From Paenibacillus sp. JNUCC-31 (GTDB taxonomy: Bacteria > Bacillota > Bacilli > Paenibacillales > Paenibacillaceae), in contig NZ_CP062165.1 in NCBI RefSeq assembly GCF_014844075.1, positions 5,952,001-6,016,000 of the forward strand: 64,000 nt of DNA, written 5' to 3'. The notes under the pieces were generated by a model, which was not told where the DNA came from, ran no database searches, and saw only the letters and a list, made by a program, of their open reading frames with translations. The translations under genes and the position numbers were made by a program. Of the stretch, positions 44,058 to 53,773 are shown piece after piece (within the stretch, counting starts at the first letter, position 1; every line of letters begins with the position of its first letter).

Positions 44058-46082
44058 ATGGAACTGTTTATTGCCGTACTTGTTTTGTTGGTACTGATCG
44101 GTTTATCGAATATTTTGAACCGGTTCGTGCCATTTATCCCCGTTCCGCTGATTCAAATTGTACTTGGTGTGGCAATTGCACTGCTGCCTGCTGGTGTTCA
44201 TTTGCCACTGAATCCGGAATTGTTTTTTGTCCTCTTTATCGCGCCATTGCTATACAACGATGGCAAACGAACGCCAAGACACGAGTTGTGGAATCTTCGG
44301 GCACCAATCCTGTTGCTGGCGCTCGGGCTTGTGTTTGTTACTGTAGTGGTGGCTGGGTACGCAATCCATTGGCTTATTCCAACCATTCCGCTGCCTGCGG
44401 CTTTTGCACTTGCGGCCATTCTGTCTCCAACAGACGCTGTAGCCGTTGGTGCCATGGCTGGTCGAGTTCATTTGCCCAAAAGCATACATAGGCTGCTGGA
44501 AGGCGAAGCATTAATGAACGATGCCTCCGGTCTGGTTGCGTTCAAATTTGCGATTGCCGCAACGGTTACGGGTGTATTTTCCCTGGCACAGGCTTCATTC
44601 AGCTTCCTTCTTATCGCCATTGGCGGGTTGTTGATTGGTGCTTTGTTATCGTTCCTGCTGATTCGACTCGGCGTCTGGATTCGGCGTCTGGGTATGGAAG
44701 ATGTCACCATTCATATGCTGCTGCAAATCTTGACGCCGTTCGTCATTTATCTGGTAAGTGAAGAGATCGGTGTTTCGGGTATCCTGGCTGTCGTTGCAGG
44801 CGGTATCATTCACGCGATAGAGCGTGACCGCACGGAATCGGTACAACTGAAGATGCAGGTGGTGTCTGCCAGCACCTGGTCTGTCATTTTATTTATTTTG
44901 AATGGATTGGTCTTTGTCATTCTGGGGGTACAGATCCCGGATGTGCTTAGTACCATTTTCGAAAATGTTTCATTTGATAACTTGCAAGTGCTCGGCTATG
45001 TGGGCCTAATTTCAGTGTTATTGCTGGTGCTTCGTTTTGTCTGGATCTATCTGTTCTGGCAAGGGAATGAACATTTCCTCAAGAAATCATCGATTGGAAA
45101 GCCCAGGTTGAAAGAAATCATGATCATTACGTTGTCAGGTGTGAGAGGTGCTGTAACACTGGCCGGGGCATTCTCCATTCCTTATATCCTCCAGGACGGG
45201 TCGCCTTTTCCCGAGCGGGACCTCATTATTTTCCTGGCAGCTGGCGTGATTCTGTTCACCCTGATCGCTGCAAGTGTGTTTCTTCCGATACTGGCCAAAA
45301 ATGATGGGAAAGTGGAGGAGGGCACACCTCTAACCACAGAGCGGAAAGCGCAGGACATTATGCTTAATGCCGCCATTCGTGCAGTCAAGTCGGAGATGAA
45401 TGATGAGAACAAAGCAGCTGCACTTGCGGTCGTTTCGGATCTCTCGAAATACATCAGACAAGCTGCTGGTGAACTAAGTGCCGGTAAGCGCAAAGACATT
45501 TTGAAACAGGAAACAGCCATTAACCTCATTGGTACACGAGCTGAACGCAAGGAAATCGAGAACATGATGGATGAAAATATCATTGCGTCCGAAGCCGCCT
45601 TTAGATGCAACAGCTGGCTGGATCGTAAAGAAATGATGCTTGCGAATCGTACCAACACCCAGATGATGTTTTCACTTAGTGAAATTGGGCGAATGCTTGG
45701 ACATGTGTTTACGCATCGCTCTCGGAAGCCGGATCAGCCATTTATGATTGAGAATGCCGATCTGTTCCGTCAAGTGAAGCTCCGTACCTCTGAAGCGGCG
45801 ATCAAGGCGATCCGTGCTCATATGAACGATAGTAACCGGATCGTAGCACTGTCGGTCATCTCCAAATATGAACGGGTTATTGCCAAATTACGAACTTGGA
45901 ACCAGGGGAAAACCGAAGATCCATTTGATCAGGAGAAGCTGGAATTGCAAATGGTGGCGATTCAGGAACAGCGCAATACCATACAGCAGCTATACGAAAA
46001 TGGTGAAATCAACCGGGATGTAGCCGCAAAGCTCCGTCGATTTATTAATGATGTGGAAGCCACTGCGCTGAAAAACACTTAA
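44058..46082 (+). CDS. CPA1-family Na+/H+ antiporter
   Basis: A 674-residue monovalent cation:proton antiporter. About twelve membrane spans occupy residues 1-405. AILSPTDAVAVGAMAG near 120 and EGEALMNDASGLVAFKFA near 148 (the ND ion-site pair) are diagnostic of CPA1, and so is SGVRGAVTLAGAFSIPY near 360. A cytoplasmic tail of about 265 residues, charged and helical, follows. Similar Bacillus proteins (NhaK/YvgP) export Na+, K+ or Li+. Start ATG 44058 is chosen because GGAAGGG precedes it and the first helix begins MELFIAVLVLLVLIGLSN. Confidence 0.9.
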   Translation: MELFIAVLVLLVLIGLSNILNRFVPFIPVPLIQIVLGVAIALLPAGVHLPLNPELFFVLFIAPLLYNDGKRTPRHELWNLRAPILLLALGLVFVTVVVAGYAIHWLIPTIPLPAAFALAAILSPTDAVAVGAMAGRVHLPKSIHRLLEGEALMNDASGLVAFKFAIAATVTGVFSLAQASFSFLLIAIGGLLIGALLSFLLIRLGVWIRRLGMEDVTIHMLLQILTPFVIYLVSEEIGVSGILAVVAGGIIHAIERDRTESVQLKMQVVSASTWSVILFILNGLVFVILGVQIPDVLSTIFENVSFDNLQVLGYVGLISVLLLVLRFVWIYLFWQGNEHFLKKSSIGKPRLKEIMIITLSGVRGAVTLAGAFSIPYILQDGSPFPERDLIIFLAAGVILFTLIAASVFLPILAKNDGKVEEGTPLTTERKAQDIMLNAAIRAVKSEMNDENKAAALAVVSDLSKYIRQAAGELSAGKRKDILKQETAINLIGTRAERKEIENMMDENIIASEAAFRCNSWLDRKEMMLANRTNTQMMFSLSEIGRMLGHVFTHRSRKPDQPFMIENADLFRQVKLRTSEAAIKAIRAHMNDSNRIVALSVISKYERVIAKLRTWNQGKTEDPFDQEKLELQMVAIQEQRNTIQQLYENGEINRDVAAKLRRFINDVEATALKNT

Positions 46083-46222
46083 TCCGATAAATCCGATATT
46101 TTAAATAAGCATAAGTCTTTGATATACTATTTAAGTTACCAAGAAAGTTGTGTAAGTTGGCTCTAGTGTTGATCTTAAGAAGTTCAATTTATCATAAGCT
46201 CATAAAAGGAGATGGATGAGAC

Positions 46223-47161
46223 ATGGCAGAACAACGTACTCGCTTGGGCAAAACCGACCTGATTGTTAACCCGATTGGGTTGGGGGCAAATGCAGTAGGA
46301 GGACATAACATCTATCCGAATATGTTGAACGATGAGACAGGTAAGGAAGTCGTTCGCACTGCTTTGAAGCAGGGTATGAACTTTGTGGATACTGCGTTCA
46401 TTTATGGGCCTGAACATTCAGAACGATTAATTGGCGAAGTGCTGAAAGAAACAGGTCAGCGCCAAAACACCATCATTGCAACGAAAGCTGCGCATAAATT
46501 TGTAGATGGGAACGTCGTGATGGATAACTCATCTGCTTTCCTCAAAACATCTGTAGATGAGGCATTGAAACGTCTACAGACAGATTACATCGACCTGTTC
46601 TACATTCATTTCCCGGATGAACGTACTCCGAAGGATGAGGCTGTAGGTACACTGAAACGTTTGAAAGACGAAGGTAAAATCCGTGCGATCGGAGTATCCA
46701 ATTTTTCCATAGATCAGTTGCGTGAGGCGAATCGTGATGGAGATGTGGATGTACTGCAGTCTGAATACAATTTGTTCAAAAGAGAAGCGGAGAAAGAATT
46801 GCTGCCCTATACGGCAGAGCATAACATTTCTTTTGTGCCTTATTTCCCTCTGGCGGCAGGTCTGCTCGGCGGCAAGTATAACCGTGATACTACATTCCAG
46901 GATGGACGTGCAAAGAACCCGCTGTTCACCGGGGAAGCCTTTATTCGGAATCTGGACAAGGTGGAGCAGCTGCGCAGCATCGCACAGTCCAAGGATGCAG
47001 AGGTCGCACATCTCGTTCTGGCCTGGTATCTGACCCAGCCTTCCATTGATGCGCTCATTCCGGGCGCCAAGAAACCGGAGCAGGTCATCAATAATCTCAA
47101 AACACTGAAAGTTGAGCTGACCGCTGAGGAAATTGCAGTCATGGATCAGATTTTTCGTTAA
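46223..47161 (+). CDS. aldo/keto reductase
   Basis: A 312-residue NADPH-dependent reductase with the AKR barrel. The tetrad is visible: Asp and Tyr in [14 protein letters not shown] near residue 52, Lys in ATKAAHK near 85 and His in [11 protein letters not shown] near 121. Cofactor contacts include [10 protein letters not shown] and [12 protein letters not shown] near the end. It resembles the IolS/YccK branch of Bacillus. The physiological carbonyl substrate is unknown. Start ATG 46223 follows AAAGGAG. Confidence 0.9.
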   Translation: MAEQRTRLGKTDLIVNPIGLGANAVGGHNIYPNMLNDETGKEVVRTALKQGMNFVDTAFIYGPEHSERLIGEVLKETGQRQNTIIATKAAHKFVDGNVVMDNSSAFLKTSVDEALKRLQTDYIDLFYIHFPDERTPKDEAVGTLKRLKDEGKIRAIGVSNFSIDQLREANRDGDVDVLQSEYNLFKREAEKELLPYTAEHNISFVPYFPLAAGLLGGKYNRDTTFQDGRAKNPLFTGEAFIRNLDKVEQLRSIAQSKDAEVAHLVLAWYLTQPSIDALIPGAKKPEQVINNLKTLKVELTAEEIAVMDQIFR

Positions 47162-47228
47162 ATAGTTCTGGTGAATCTGGAAATGCTAACAGGGAGTTTA
47201 CGTTTGAAGATAAAGAGAGGACATCAAC

Positions 47229-48005
47229 ATGAACCTGAAGGCAGCCCGATTCATCGGATTGTGCACCCTGATTATTTTGCTTGGAAGCCATTCTGCCTAC
47301 GCCAAACCTGTGCAGAAGAATCGACAGTATTACGAGGAACGGGGAGAGATTGTGTGGGAAGTCCCCACACATGACAAACTCATTGCCCTAACCTTTGATG
47401 ATGGACCTGATCCGGTCCAGACCCCGCAGATTCTGGCTTTGCTCCAACAATATCAAGCCAAAGGCACTTTTTTTGTACTTGGCAAATGGGCGGAGAAGTT
47501 TCCTGAACTGATTAAGCAGGAGCAGCGAGAAGGGCATGAAATTGCCAATCATACGTATGGGCATATGTACGCGGTTCGATCGACCAGGGCGGATAAGTAC
47601 AGCCGTGAAATGAACACAGCGGAGAAATCCATTGTGGAAGCGGGTGCGGAACGTCCCTTATTGTTCAGGCCACCAGGCGGCTATTATAATGACATGGTCA
47701 TTCAGGTCGCGAAACAACAAGGATATACCATTGTGCTGTGGTCCTGGCATCAGGACACGCGTGATTGGTCTTCTCCAGGCGTATCAGCTATCGTGAACAA
47801 AGTGCTGAAGAATGCCCGTAATGGGGATATTGTTTTGTTTCATGATAAGGTGGAAGGCAGATCCCAGACAGTTACTGCGCTTAAAACGATTCTGCCGAAA
47901 CTTCAGGAACAGGGATATCGTTTTGTAACCGTATCGGAACTTCTGGCTGTGAAGGCGAGAGAAGCGGCAAAAGGTAACATGTCATCACCACCGAAGCGTC
48001 CATAA
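47229..48005 (+). CDS. secreted polysaccharide deacetylase (NodB domain)
   Basis: A 258-residue CE4 enzyme. The amino terminus is a signal peptide cleaved after SAYA (near residue 25). NodB motifs are present: LTFDDGPDP near 53 (catalytic Asp and metal Asp), NHTYGH near 107 (two metal His), RPPGGYYND near 142, and DTRDWSSPG near 170. The His of VLFHDK near 193 completes the site. Enzymes of this type remove N-acetyl groups from peptidoglycan or chitin-like polymers outside the cell. Start ATG 47229 follows AGAGAGGA. Confidence 0.9.
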   Translation: MNLKAARFIGLCTLIILLGSHSAYAKPVQKNRQYYEERGEIVWEVPTHDKLIALTFDDGPDPVQTPQILALLQQYQAKGTFFVLGKWAEKFPELIKQEQREGHEIANHTYGHMYAVRSTRADKYSREMNTAEKSIVEAGAERPLLFRPPGGYYNDMVIQVAKQQGYTIVLWSWHQDTRDWSSPGVSAIVNKVLKNARNGDIVLFHDKVEGRSQTVTALKTILPKLQEQGYRFVTVSELLAVKAREAAKGNMSSPPKRP

Positions 48006-48011
48006 AAAATG

Positions 48012-48046
48012 AAAACCGCAGGTCTCCAGAGAGACTTGCGGTTTTT
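48012..48046. terminator. bidirectional terminator after the deacetylase gene
   Basis: A 15-base stem (48012-48026 with 48031-48045, one G-T pair) around CAGA, followed by TTTTT on the plus strand and T-rich sequence on the minus strand. It also terminates the convergent efflux operon. Confidence 0.93.
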
Positions 48047-48102
48047 GTTATGCCGATTAGGTCCTACCTGGAGAGTAACTGATGCAAAGAGGAATTGCAG
48101 CG

Positions 48103-49653
48103 TTAGCGGTCTGGTTTGACTGGGCGAGGCCGGGAACGCGCACGTCGCAGAAACAGCGACAGAAACAGGCCAATGATCGAAATCCAGGTGGCTACAATGA
48201 ACGCATCATTAATGCCTTCAATCGTTGACGTCTGAACAGCGATACCATAAAGCTGCTGTAATGCGAGACTGGAACCTTGTTCTGCCGGCATTCCAGTGGC
48301 GGCAGCCATCTGTGTGCCGAGCATGCCCACCTGCTCCGTCAGCGCCGCATTGGTTGTTGTCACGGTGTTGCTGTAATCTGCCAAATGAATGCCTGCACGC
48401 GTTGCCATCACGGTGATCAGCAGGGCTGTCCCGATGGAACCTGCCACCTGTCTAACTGTATTGGACATGGCTGTGCCATGGCTGGTGAGATGAGGTGGTA
48501 ACTGGTTCAGGCCCTCGGTCTGCACGGACATCATGAGCATGGACATGCCAAAGCTTCTGAATGTGTATAACATCATGATGTGGCCATAGGAAGTCTCACC
48601 CGTCAACTTGCTGAACTCATAGGTGGAAATGGCGGTAATGATCAAACCGACAATGGCAAGAGGGCGAGAGCCAATCCGGTCAAACAGGGCACCTGAGATG
48701 GGAGACATGACGCCCATTAGCAATGCACCAGGCAGCAACAGCAGACCGGATTGCAGGGGTGAGAATCCCCGTATGTTTTGCAGATATATCGGCAGCAGCA
48801 GCATCCCGCCGAAGAGTGCCATGTTTATCGTTGCACTGACAAGTGTGGAGATAGTGAAAATATCGTATTTGAACACCCGGAATTCCAGCAAAGGATTTTT
48901 CATGGCTGTCTCTCTGAGGACAAAGAAAACGATAAAAAGCACACCGATAATTAATGTCAGCAGCACCGTTGCGCTGGTCCAGCCTTTATCTCCGGCAGAG
49001 CTGAATCCATAGAGCAGAAATCCGAAACCGATGGTGGAGAATAGTGCACCATAGCCATCAAATTTCGGTGAAGTCAGCTTGGACACGTTTCTTAGCCAGA
49101 TAAAGGCGAACAAGATATCGAGCAAGGCGAGCGGAATGACCATGTAGAACAGAATACGCCATGTGTAATGCTCCACAATCCAACCGGATAGGGTTGGGCC
49201 AATGGCCGGAGCGAACATCATGGCAATACCCATTGTGCCCATGGCCGTTCCTCTTTTCTCTGGAGGAAACACGGTCAGAAATACGTTCATAACGAGCGGC
49301 ATAATAATACCAGCTCCACTGGCCTGAACAATTCGTCCGATAAGCATCACTGTAAACCCCGGACTGATGGCACAGATCAGCGAACCGACGGTAAACAGCA
49401 GCATGGCTGTTACAAACAATTTGCGAGTCCCATAGGACTCGATCAAGTAGGCGGTAATCGGAATAAGTACACCGTTCACCAGCAAATAAGCCGTGGACAG
49501 CCACTGCACAGTCGTAGCCGAGACGTTAAAGTCGTTCATCAGATGCGGGATGGCTACATTGAGCAAAGTCTGGTTCAAAATGGCGATAAAAGCACCAAGC
49601 AGCAAGACAGCGATGGTTTTCCCAAGGGGCAGTTGATGATTTTGATTGTCCAT
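48103..49653 (-). CDS. DHA2-family MFS multidrug transporter (EmrB/QacA type)
   Basis: A 516-residue, 14-span drug:H+ antiporter. It begins with the family helix TIAVLLLGAFIAILNQTLLNVA, has motif A-like LIESYGTRKLFVTAM near residue 66 and motif C in GIAMMFAPAIGPTLSGWIVEHYTW near 146, then ALFDRIGSRPLAIVG after the centre. Members expel hydrophobic drugs. The gene lies 8 bases after the membrane-fusion-like gene, forming an EmrA/EmrB-like pair. Substrates cannot be inferred. Confidence 0.9.
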   Translation of the reverse strand: MDNQNHQLPLGKTIAVLLLGAFIAILNQTLLNVAIPHLMNDFNVSATTVQWLSTAYLLVNGVLIPITAYLIESYGTRKLFVTAMLLFTVGSLICAISPGFTVMLIGRIVQASGAGIIMPLVMNVFLTVFPPEKRGTAMGTMGIAMMFAPAIGPTLSGWIVEHYTWRILFYMVIPLALLDILFAFIWLRNVSKLTSPKFDGYGALFSTIGFGFLLYGFSSAGDKGWTSATVLLTLIIGVLFIVFFVLRETAMKNPLLEFRVFKYDIFTISTLVSATINMALFGGMLLLPIYLQNIRGFSPLQSGLLLLPGALLMGVMSPISGALFDRIGSRPLAIVGLIITAISTYEFSKLTGETSYGHIMMLYTFRSFGMSMLMMSVQTEGLNQLPPHLTSHGTAMSNTVRQVAGSIGTALLITVMATRAGIHLADYSNTVTTTNAALTEQVGMLGTQMAAATGMPAEQGSSLALQQLYGIAVQTSTIEGINDAFIVATWISIIGLFLSLFLRRARSRPRPVKPDR

Positions 49654-49661
49654 CAGCAGCC

Positions 49662-50297
49662 TTAAATATGAACGCGCACAGTAGCGCTCATGCCGGGAAC
49701 GACACCCAGTCCTTTATATCCTTCTATAGTAATGATGATCGGAATGACTTGAGTGACTTTGGTGTAATTCGCATTGGTATTCGAAGTTGGCAGCAGTGAG
49801 AAGGACGATGCAGTGGCAAGTCCGATCTGGTCCACTTTACCAGTCAATGTGGTGTCAGGAAAAGCATCGACATACACATCCACGATCTGACCCGTTTTAA
49901 TCTTATCAATTGCGGTCTCTTCCACATTGGCTGTTACATACAGGTTATTGAAATCATAAGCCCGTGCGAGGGGGGTTCCGGCAGATACGAGCGAATTTTC
50001 CACAGCAGTCTGCTGTACGATTGTGCCGTTAACCGGCATCGTTATAGGTGTTGATTTGCCAGCAACGGAGATGGTCCCAAGGCTATCGCCTGCATTAAAG
50101 GATGTACCAACCTTGCCTTTCCACGATCGAAGCTCGCCGCTTACAGCAGAAGCTACCGAGATAGGCTGCCCGGTTACAAGGGCATTATCGGTTTTAACAT
50201 AACTGGTGGATTGGTTGTAATAGTAGATTCCAGCAGCTCCGGCACCCAGAATCACCAGAATCACGATAATATTGATCAAAATGGCACGCGAATTCAT
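49662..50297 (-). CDS. HlyD/EmrA-like membrane fusion protein
   Basis: A 211-residue protein with one amino-terminal membrane helix (INIIVILVILGAGAAGIYYY), followed by a biotinyl/lipoyl-like fold: VKTDNALVTGQPISVASAVSG, then TISVAGKSTPITMPVNGTIVQ, and a beta-barrel with VYVDAFPDTTLTGKVDQIG. EmrA-type proteins in Gram-positives assist the partner transporter on the outer face of the membrane; the helical hairpin is very short here. I start it at ATG 50297 (AGGAGG at 50308-50313); ATG 50306 is too close to that site. First gene of the two-gene efflux operon. Confidence 0.87.
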   Translation of the reverse strand: MNSRAILINIIVILVILGAGAAGIYYYNQSTSYVKTDNALVTGQPISVASAVSGELRSWKGKVGTSFNAGDSLGTISVAGKSTPITMPVNGTIVQQTAVENSLVSAGTPLARAYDFNNLYVTANVEETAIDKIKTGQIVDVYVDAFPDTTLTGKVDQIGLATASSFSLLPTSNTNANYTKVTQVIPIIITIEGYKGLGVVPGMSATVRVHI

Positions 50298-50495
50298 GCA
50301 GATCATTCCTCCTCAATTCGTTTTCTTTAATCTCCCCGCAATTAGTAAACACAGTCTTCTGCTGATATTCCTGTTTGGAGCATTCCCGCTACTTTGCCGC
50401 TCTATACGAATGAAGAAGAAATATTATTCGCAGAATAGGGGCACCAATATATTGAATAACGCTGCCTACAGGCGGACGATGAGGAGGATGCTCAT

Positions 50496-50966
50496 ATGTT
50501 GATTATTTTGGCGGTAATTGTTGTTATAGGAGTTGTATTTCTATTGATTTATAACTCCAGATCCTCCCGCAAGGCTGCAGAAGCACGAGCTTCCAAAATC
50601 GCTGAGGTTGATCAGGGGCCTGTCCTTCTGCATGAAGAAGATGAAGTACAGAAGAAGGATCGCAACCACGAATCGGCAAAACATACAGCACATTTGGAAC
50701 ATGGTGAGCACAGACAAGCGGAGGTTCACCCGACAGAAGAAACAATGGAAAAGATCCCCGCAGCTCAGAAAAAAGAAGCACGGGGGACAGATGGGGACCA
50801 AGCTTATCGTCAAGCGTTGCTTCATTTCCGTAAACCGACGGAAACGGGGGAGAAACTACCTCAAACCGATACCAATGAGGTAGAGAAAAGTGCAGATGAA
50901 GTCTACCGATCCGCGCTGAAAGCAATGAAAAACAAGTCAGAAGGCACTTCATCCGACCGAAAATGA
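50496..50966 (+). CDS. small single-span membrane protein of unknown function
   Basis: A 156-residue protein. The amino terminus is one strong membrane helix, MLIILAVIVVIGVVFLLIYN, followed by a basic patch SRSSRKAAEARASK and a long charged, Glu/Lys/His-rich tail likely disordered in the cytoplasm. Two related short motifs near the end, QAYRQALLHF (near residue 102) and EVYRSALKAM (near 133), repeat the pattern [AV]-Y-R-x-A-L. ATG 50496 is nine bases after GAGGAGG, which makes it a real gene. No family is recognised. Confidence 0.7.
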   Translation: MLIILAVIVVIGVVFLLIYNSRSSRKAAEARASKIAEVDQGPVLLHEEDEVQKKDRNHESAKHTAHLEHGEHRQAEVHPTEETMEKIPAAQKKEARGTDGDQAYRQALLHFRKPTETGEKLPQTDTNEVEKSADEVYRSALKAMKNKSEGTSSDRK

Positions 50967-51092
50967 CCGTCCTGCTGAATACCTGAACTTGTGTCGTGCC
51001 TTTCGTTTTGAATCCAAAACGTCTACAATAGATGAAGCTTTGTGATTCATTGCAGCATGATATGGAATACTCGGAAGAGGAGAGTGAAGCGC

Positions 51093-51299
51093 ATGAACGG
51101 TCAACAGAGAGTAAACATCAAACCGGGTCTTGAAGTGGACATCGTACTGAAGCAGGATCAACCTACAGGGAAGCTGACACGTGGCATTGTCAAGGATCTA
51201 TTAACCAAATCCCCTACACATCCGCATGGTATCAAAGTGCGTTTGACCAGTGGACAGGTTGGACGTGTCAAACAAGTGATCACAAGTGTGTCGGAATGA
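51093..51299 (+). CDS. ywbE: YwbE family protein
   Basis: A 68-residue protein beginning MNGQQRVNIKPGLEVDIVLK, continuing QPTGKLTRGIVKDLLT and HPHGIKVRL. This is the Bacillus YwbE signature; function unknown, with a small beta-barrel-like fold likely. I start it at ATG 51093, preceded by AGAGGAG, which gives the family's normal length; the longer frame from 51042 has no ribosome binding site. Confidence 0.85.
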   Translation: MNGQQRVNIKPGLEVDIVLKQDQPTGKLTRGIVKDLLTKSPTHPHGIKVRLTSGQVGRVKQVITSVSE

Positions 51300-51320
51300 T
51301 CCGATTTCCGAGATCATGAT

Positions 51321-51899
51321 ATGATTACAACCGCGGATCTGGCCTCGGGTAATGAGCGACAGCAAGACGCATACCACACCTTACAGGGGAGTGGATTGTT
51401 ACAAAGGTTAGCTGCTCACCAGCCTTATCCGGCGGGTACGGTCCCGATAGATATCGATATCCCGGGAAGTGATCTTGATCTATTATGTGAGGCAGCGGAT
51501 CTGGAGGCATTCGAAACTCTGGTGCACAGCGAGCTGGGCGGGATGCAGGGTTTTCAATGCAAACGTGGGGATGGTCGTGCAGGCCAGCATCCTTATGTGA
51601 CTTGTTGTGTGAAAGTTGGTAACTGGCCTGTGGAGATTTTCGCCCAAACGACGCCTGTAATCAGGCAGAATGCCTATGTGCATATGCTGGTGGAGTGGGA
51701 ATTGTTACAGCTATGGGGTGCAGCTGGACATGATAAGATTCGCAAATTGAAACTGAAGGGATGGAAGACGGAGCCGGCTTTTGCTTTTGTGCTGGGTATC
51801 CAGGGAAATCCTTATGAAGAAATGCTGCGTTTAGCGACATGGAACCGGGATAAGCTTAGAAGCTGGGCCCGGTTGAATACATCCTTTCAGTTTGAGTAG
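51321..51899 (+). CDS. DUF4269 family protein, nucleotidyltransferase-like
   Basis: A 192-residue protein. DIDIPGSDLDLLCEAADLEAF near residue 46 has the acidic pattern of the nucleotidyltransferase fold, and VEIFAQTTPVIRQNAYVHMLVE near 110 is typical of DUF4269. Biochemical function is unknown. It begins 21 bases after ywbE at ATG 51321 with only a weak GAGAT ahead, so it is likely translated together with that gene. It converges with the permease gene to the right, with no clear terminator between. Confidence 0.75.
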   Translation: MITTADLASGNERQQDAYHTLQGSGLLQRLAAHQPYPAGTVPIDIDIPGSDLDLLCEAADLEAFETLVHSELGGMQGFQCKRGDGRAGQHPYVTCCVKVGNWPVEIFAQTTPVIRQNAYVHMLVEWELLQLWGAAGHDKIRKLKLKGWKTEPAFAFVLGIQGNPYEEMLRLATWNRDKLRSWARLNTSFQFE

Positions 51900-51913
51900 A
51901 TTAGTGCAACACA

Positions 51914-53353
51914 TCAAATCAGAAAAATGGCTACAATTGTAGTTACGGTTAATCCCAGCAGTACCGGTTTCAAATTGCGGCGTGCCAGTTCGAAAGGACT
52001 GACCCCGCAGATGGCTGCCGCTGGAATCAAGGCCCATGGAATCAAGGTCCCACCGCCAACCCATATGGCGGCGACCTGACCCAGTGCCGTCAATACAGGT
52101 GCAGAATCAGCCGAACCTGCAAACATAGATGCAATGGAGCCGACCAGGGATATTCCCGAAAATCCCGAACCATCCATTCCCGTGATCGCACCGGTGACGG
52201 TCATCGTTATCGCGCCCACCGTATCATTCAGTGGCACCAACCCAGCCAGAGCAACCCCCAGATCGTTCACAATACCGTGTGACTCATTAGGCAGAGGATG
52301 GTTAAATAATTCTGTAATTGCAGCATCCCCCAGATAAAAGAAAGCAGCAATCGGAATGACTGGACCGAACACTTTGAACCCGAACTGAAATCCTTCTATT
52401 AAATAGCTTGTTGTTTCCTCAGGACCTGTATGACGATGCGCGGCAAGCGACACGATTATCAGAATGAGCACGGCCGTTCCACCGATTAGCGCTGTGGCAT
52501 CACCGCCTTGTAGTTTTAACACAAACATCAGGATGACATCCACTGCGAATAAGAGCGGGATGATTAGAGCGAAAGCCTCTTGCAGACGTCGAGGCATAGA
52601 TTGACGTTGAACCTCCACTTCCCCGGGCAGGAGTGCAGAATCAGTAACAAGGGCAGGAGGAGTGATCGTTGCTTGACCAGGTACAGGAACGTGCAGATGA
52701 ACAGCGGAACCAGACTTCATCTCTTTGCGCAGCATCCAGAATGCTGTAAATGTAGACACTGCTCCCATAACAATGACCAACGGGATGCTTGCGGTCATCA
52801 CAGAGGTTACGGGAATACCAGCTGCATCGGCCGTAAGTTTGGGAGCCCCTTGGATAATATAATCTCCTGACAATGCGATTCCATGTCCGAACAGGTTCAT
52901 GGCAATGGCGGCGCCAATAGGAGGAAGACCCACACGTACCGCTACAGGAAGAAGCACAGCTCCGATCAGGGCGACGGCGGGTGAAGGCCAGAAAAACAAG
53001 GATACGACCATCATGATCAGTCCAATTCCCCAATACGCGACCTGTGGAGAATGGATAAAACGGGTGAGTGGTGACACCATGACCTCATTAATTCCCGTCC
53101 GAATAAGCACTCGGCTCATCGCAACAATAATTGAAATGATAAAAATGGTACTGAGCAGTTCCTTGGTGGCATAGATAAAACTGCTGAAGATGCCGGCAAC
53201 CGATCCGCTTAATGTTTCTGTCGCCAGAAGTCCAATGGTCATGATACCTGTGATACAAACGATAGTTGTATCTCTGCGCCGGACCATAACGGCAACAATC
53301 AGGATGATAAATGCAAGGTATACATAATGCAATGGGACGAGTTGAATATTCAT
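51914..53353 (-). CDS. putative GntP/ion-transporter superfamily permease
   Basis: A 479-residue integral membrane protein with about twelve spans. It starts IQLVPLHYVYLAFIILIVAV and contains ELLSTIFIISIIVAMSRVLI, MNLFGHGIALSGDYIIQGAP near residue 160 and NDLGVALAGLVPLNDTVGAI near 375; the last two are re-entrant-like Gly/Asn-rich stretches as seen in gluconate or Na+/organic acid symporters. I cannot name the substrate. I start it at ATG 53353, eight bases after GGGAGG, instead of the upstream frame start. The gene is alone, divergent from the following YesM kinase. Confidence 0.6.
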   Translation of the reverse strand: MNIQLVPLHYVYLAFIILIVAVMVRRRDTTIVCITGIMTIGLLATETLSGSVAGIFSSFIYATKELLSTIFIISIIVAMSRVLIRTGINEVMVSPLTRFIHSPQVAYWGIGLIMMVVSLFFWPSPAVALIGAVLLPVAVRVGLPPIGAAIAMNLFGHGIALSGDYIIQGAPKLTADAAGIPVTSVMTASIPLVIVMGAVSTFTAFWMLRKEMKSGSAVHLHVPVPGQATITPPALVTDSALLPGEVEVQRQSMPRRLQEAFALIIPLLFAVDVILMFVLKLQGGDATALIGGTAVLILIIVSLAAHRHTGPEETTSYLIEGFQFGFKVFGPVIPIAAFFYLGDAAITELFNHPLPNESHGIVNDLGVALAGLVPLNDTVGAITMTVTGAITGMDGSGFSGISLVGSIASMFAGSADSAPVLTALGQVAAIWVGGGTLIPWALIPAAAICGVSPFELARRNLKPVLLGLTVTTIVAIFLI

Positions 53354-53773
53354 CGTACATGCCTCCCTCCCCCCTGGTATTGACTCCAAGAAGTTCTATA
53401 TCGTATGCATGTCACCACCGGGCGTTCGTGGAGTAAGGGGACATGGCACAGCTTTTATTTTTTAAGGTGAGGTTTCATCCATCAAGGGAGCAGGATTTTT
53501 TTTACAGAATGGAGAACTTATGTAGAACATACCGCATTGGATTTAATTGAAAGCCAAGGAGAAGTCACCAGAATTGACAAAGAGAGGTCACGGTAACGCA
53601 TAGACAGAGGCAGGCGACCATAATTACAATTAACATGCTGTAATACGGAAAAAGTTGGAAGTAATGCATGAGAGAATCAACCGAAAAGGAAGAGATTTGG
53701 TTATTACTGATAGCGGTTACAACAATAAGCTGTGAAGAAATTAATTCCATATGGAACAAAAGGGCGGGAATTC
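53354..53773. other. intergenic region between permease and second YesM/YesN operon
   Basis: About 420 bases without a gene. It must carry divergent promoters; none is clear. A cre-like element at 53707-53721 is the only regulatory signal seen. Confidence 0.4.
53707..53721 (+). promoter_or_regulatory. candidate cre site ahead of the second YesM/YesN operon
   Basis: CTGATAGCGGTTACA keeps TG, the CG centre and CA of the cre consensus, with two mismatches. It lies 52 bases ahead of the kinase start and is similar to the one at 61975. Confidence 0.35.
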
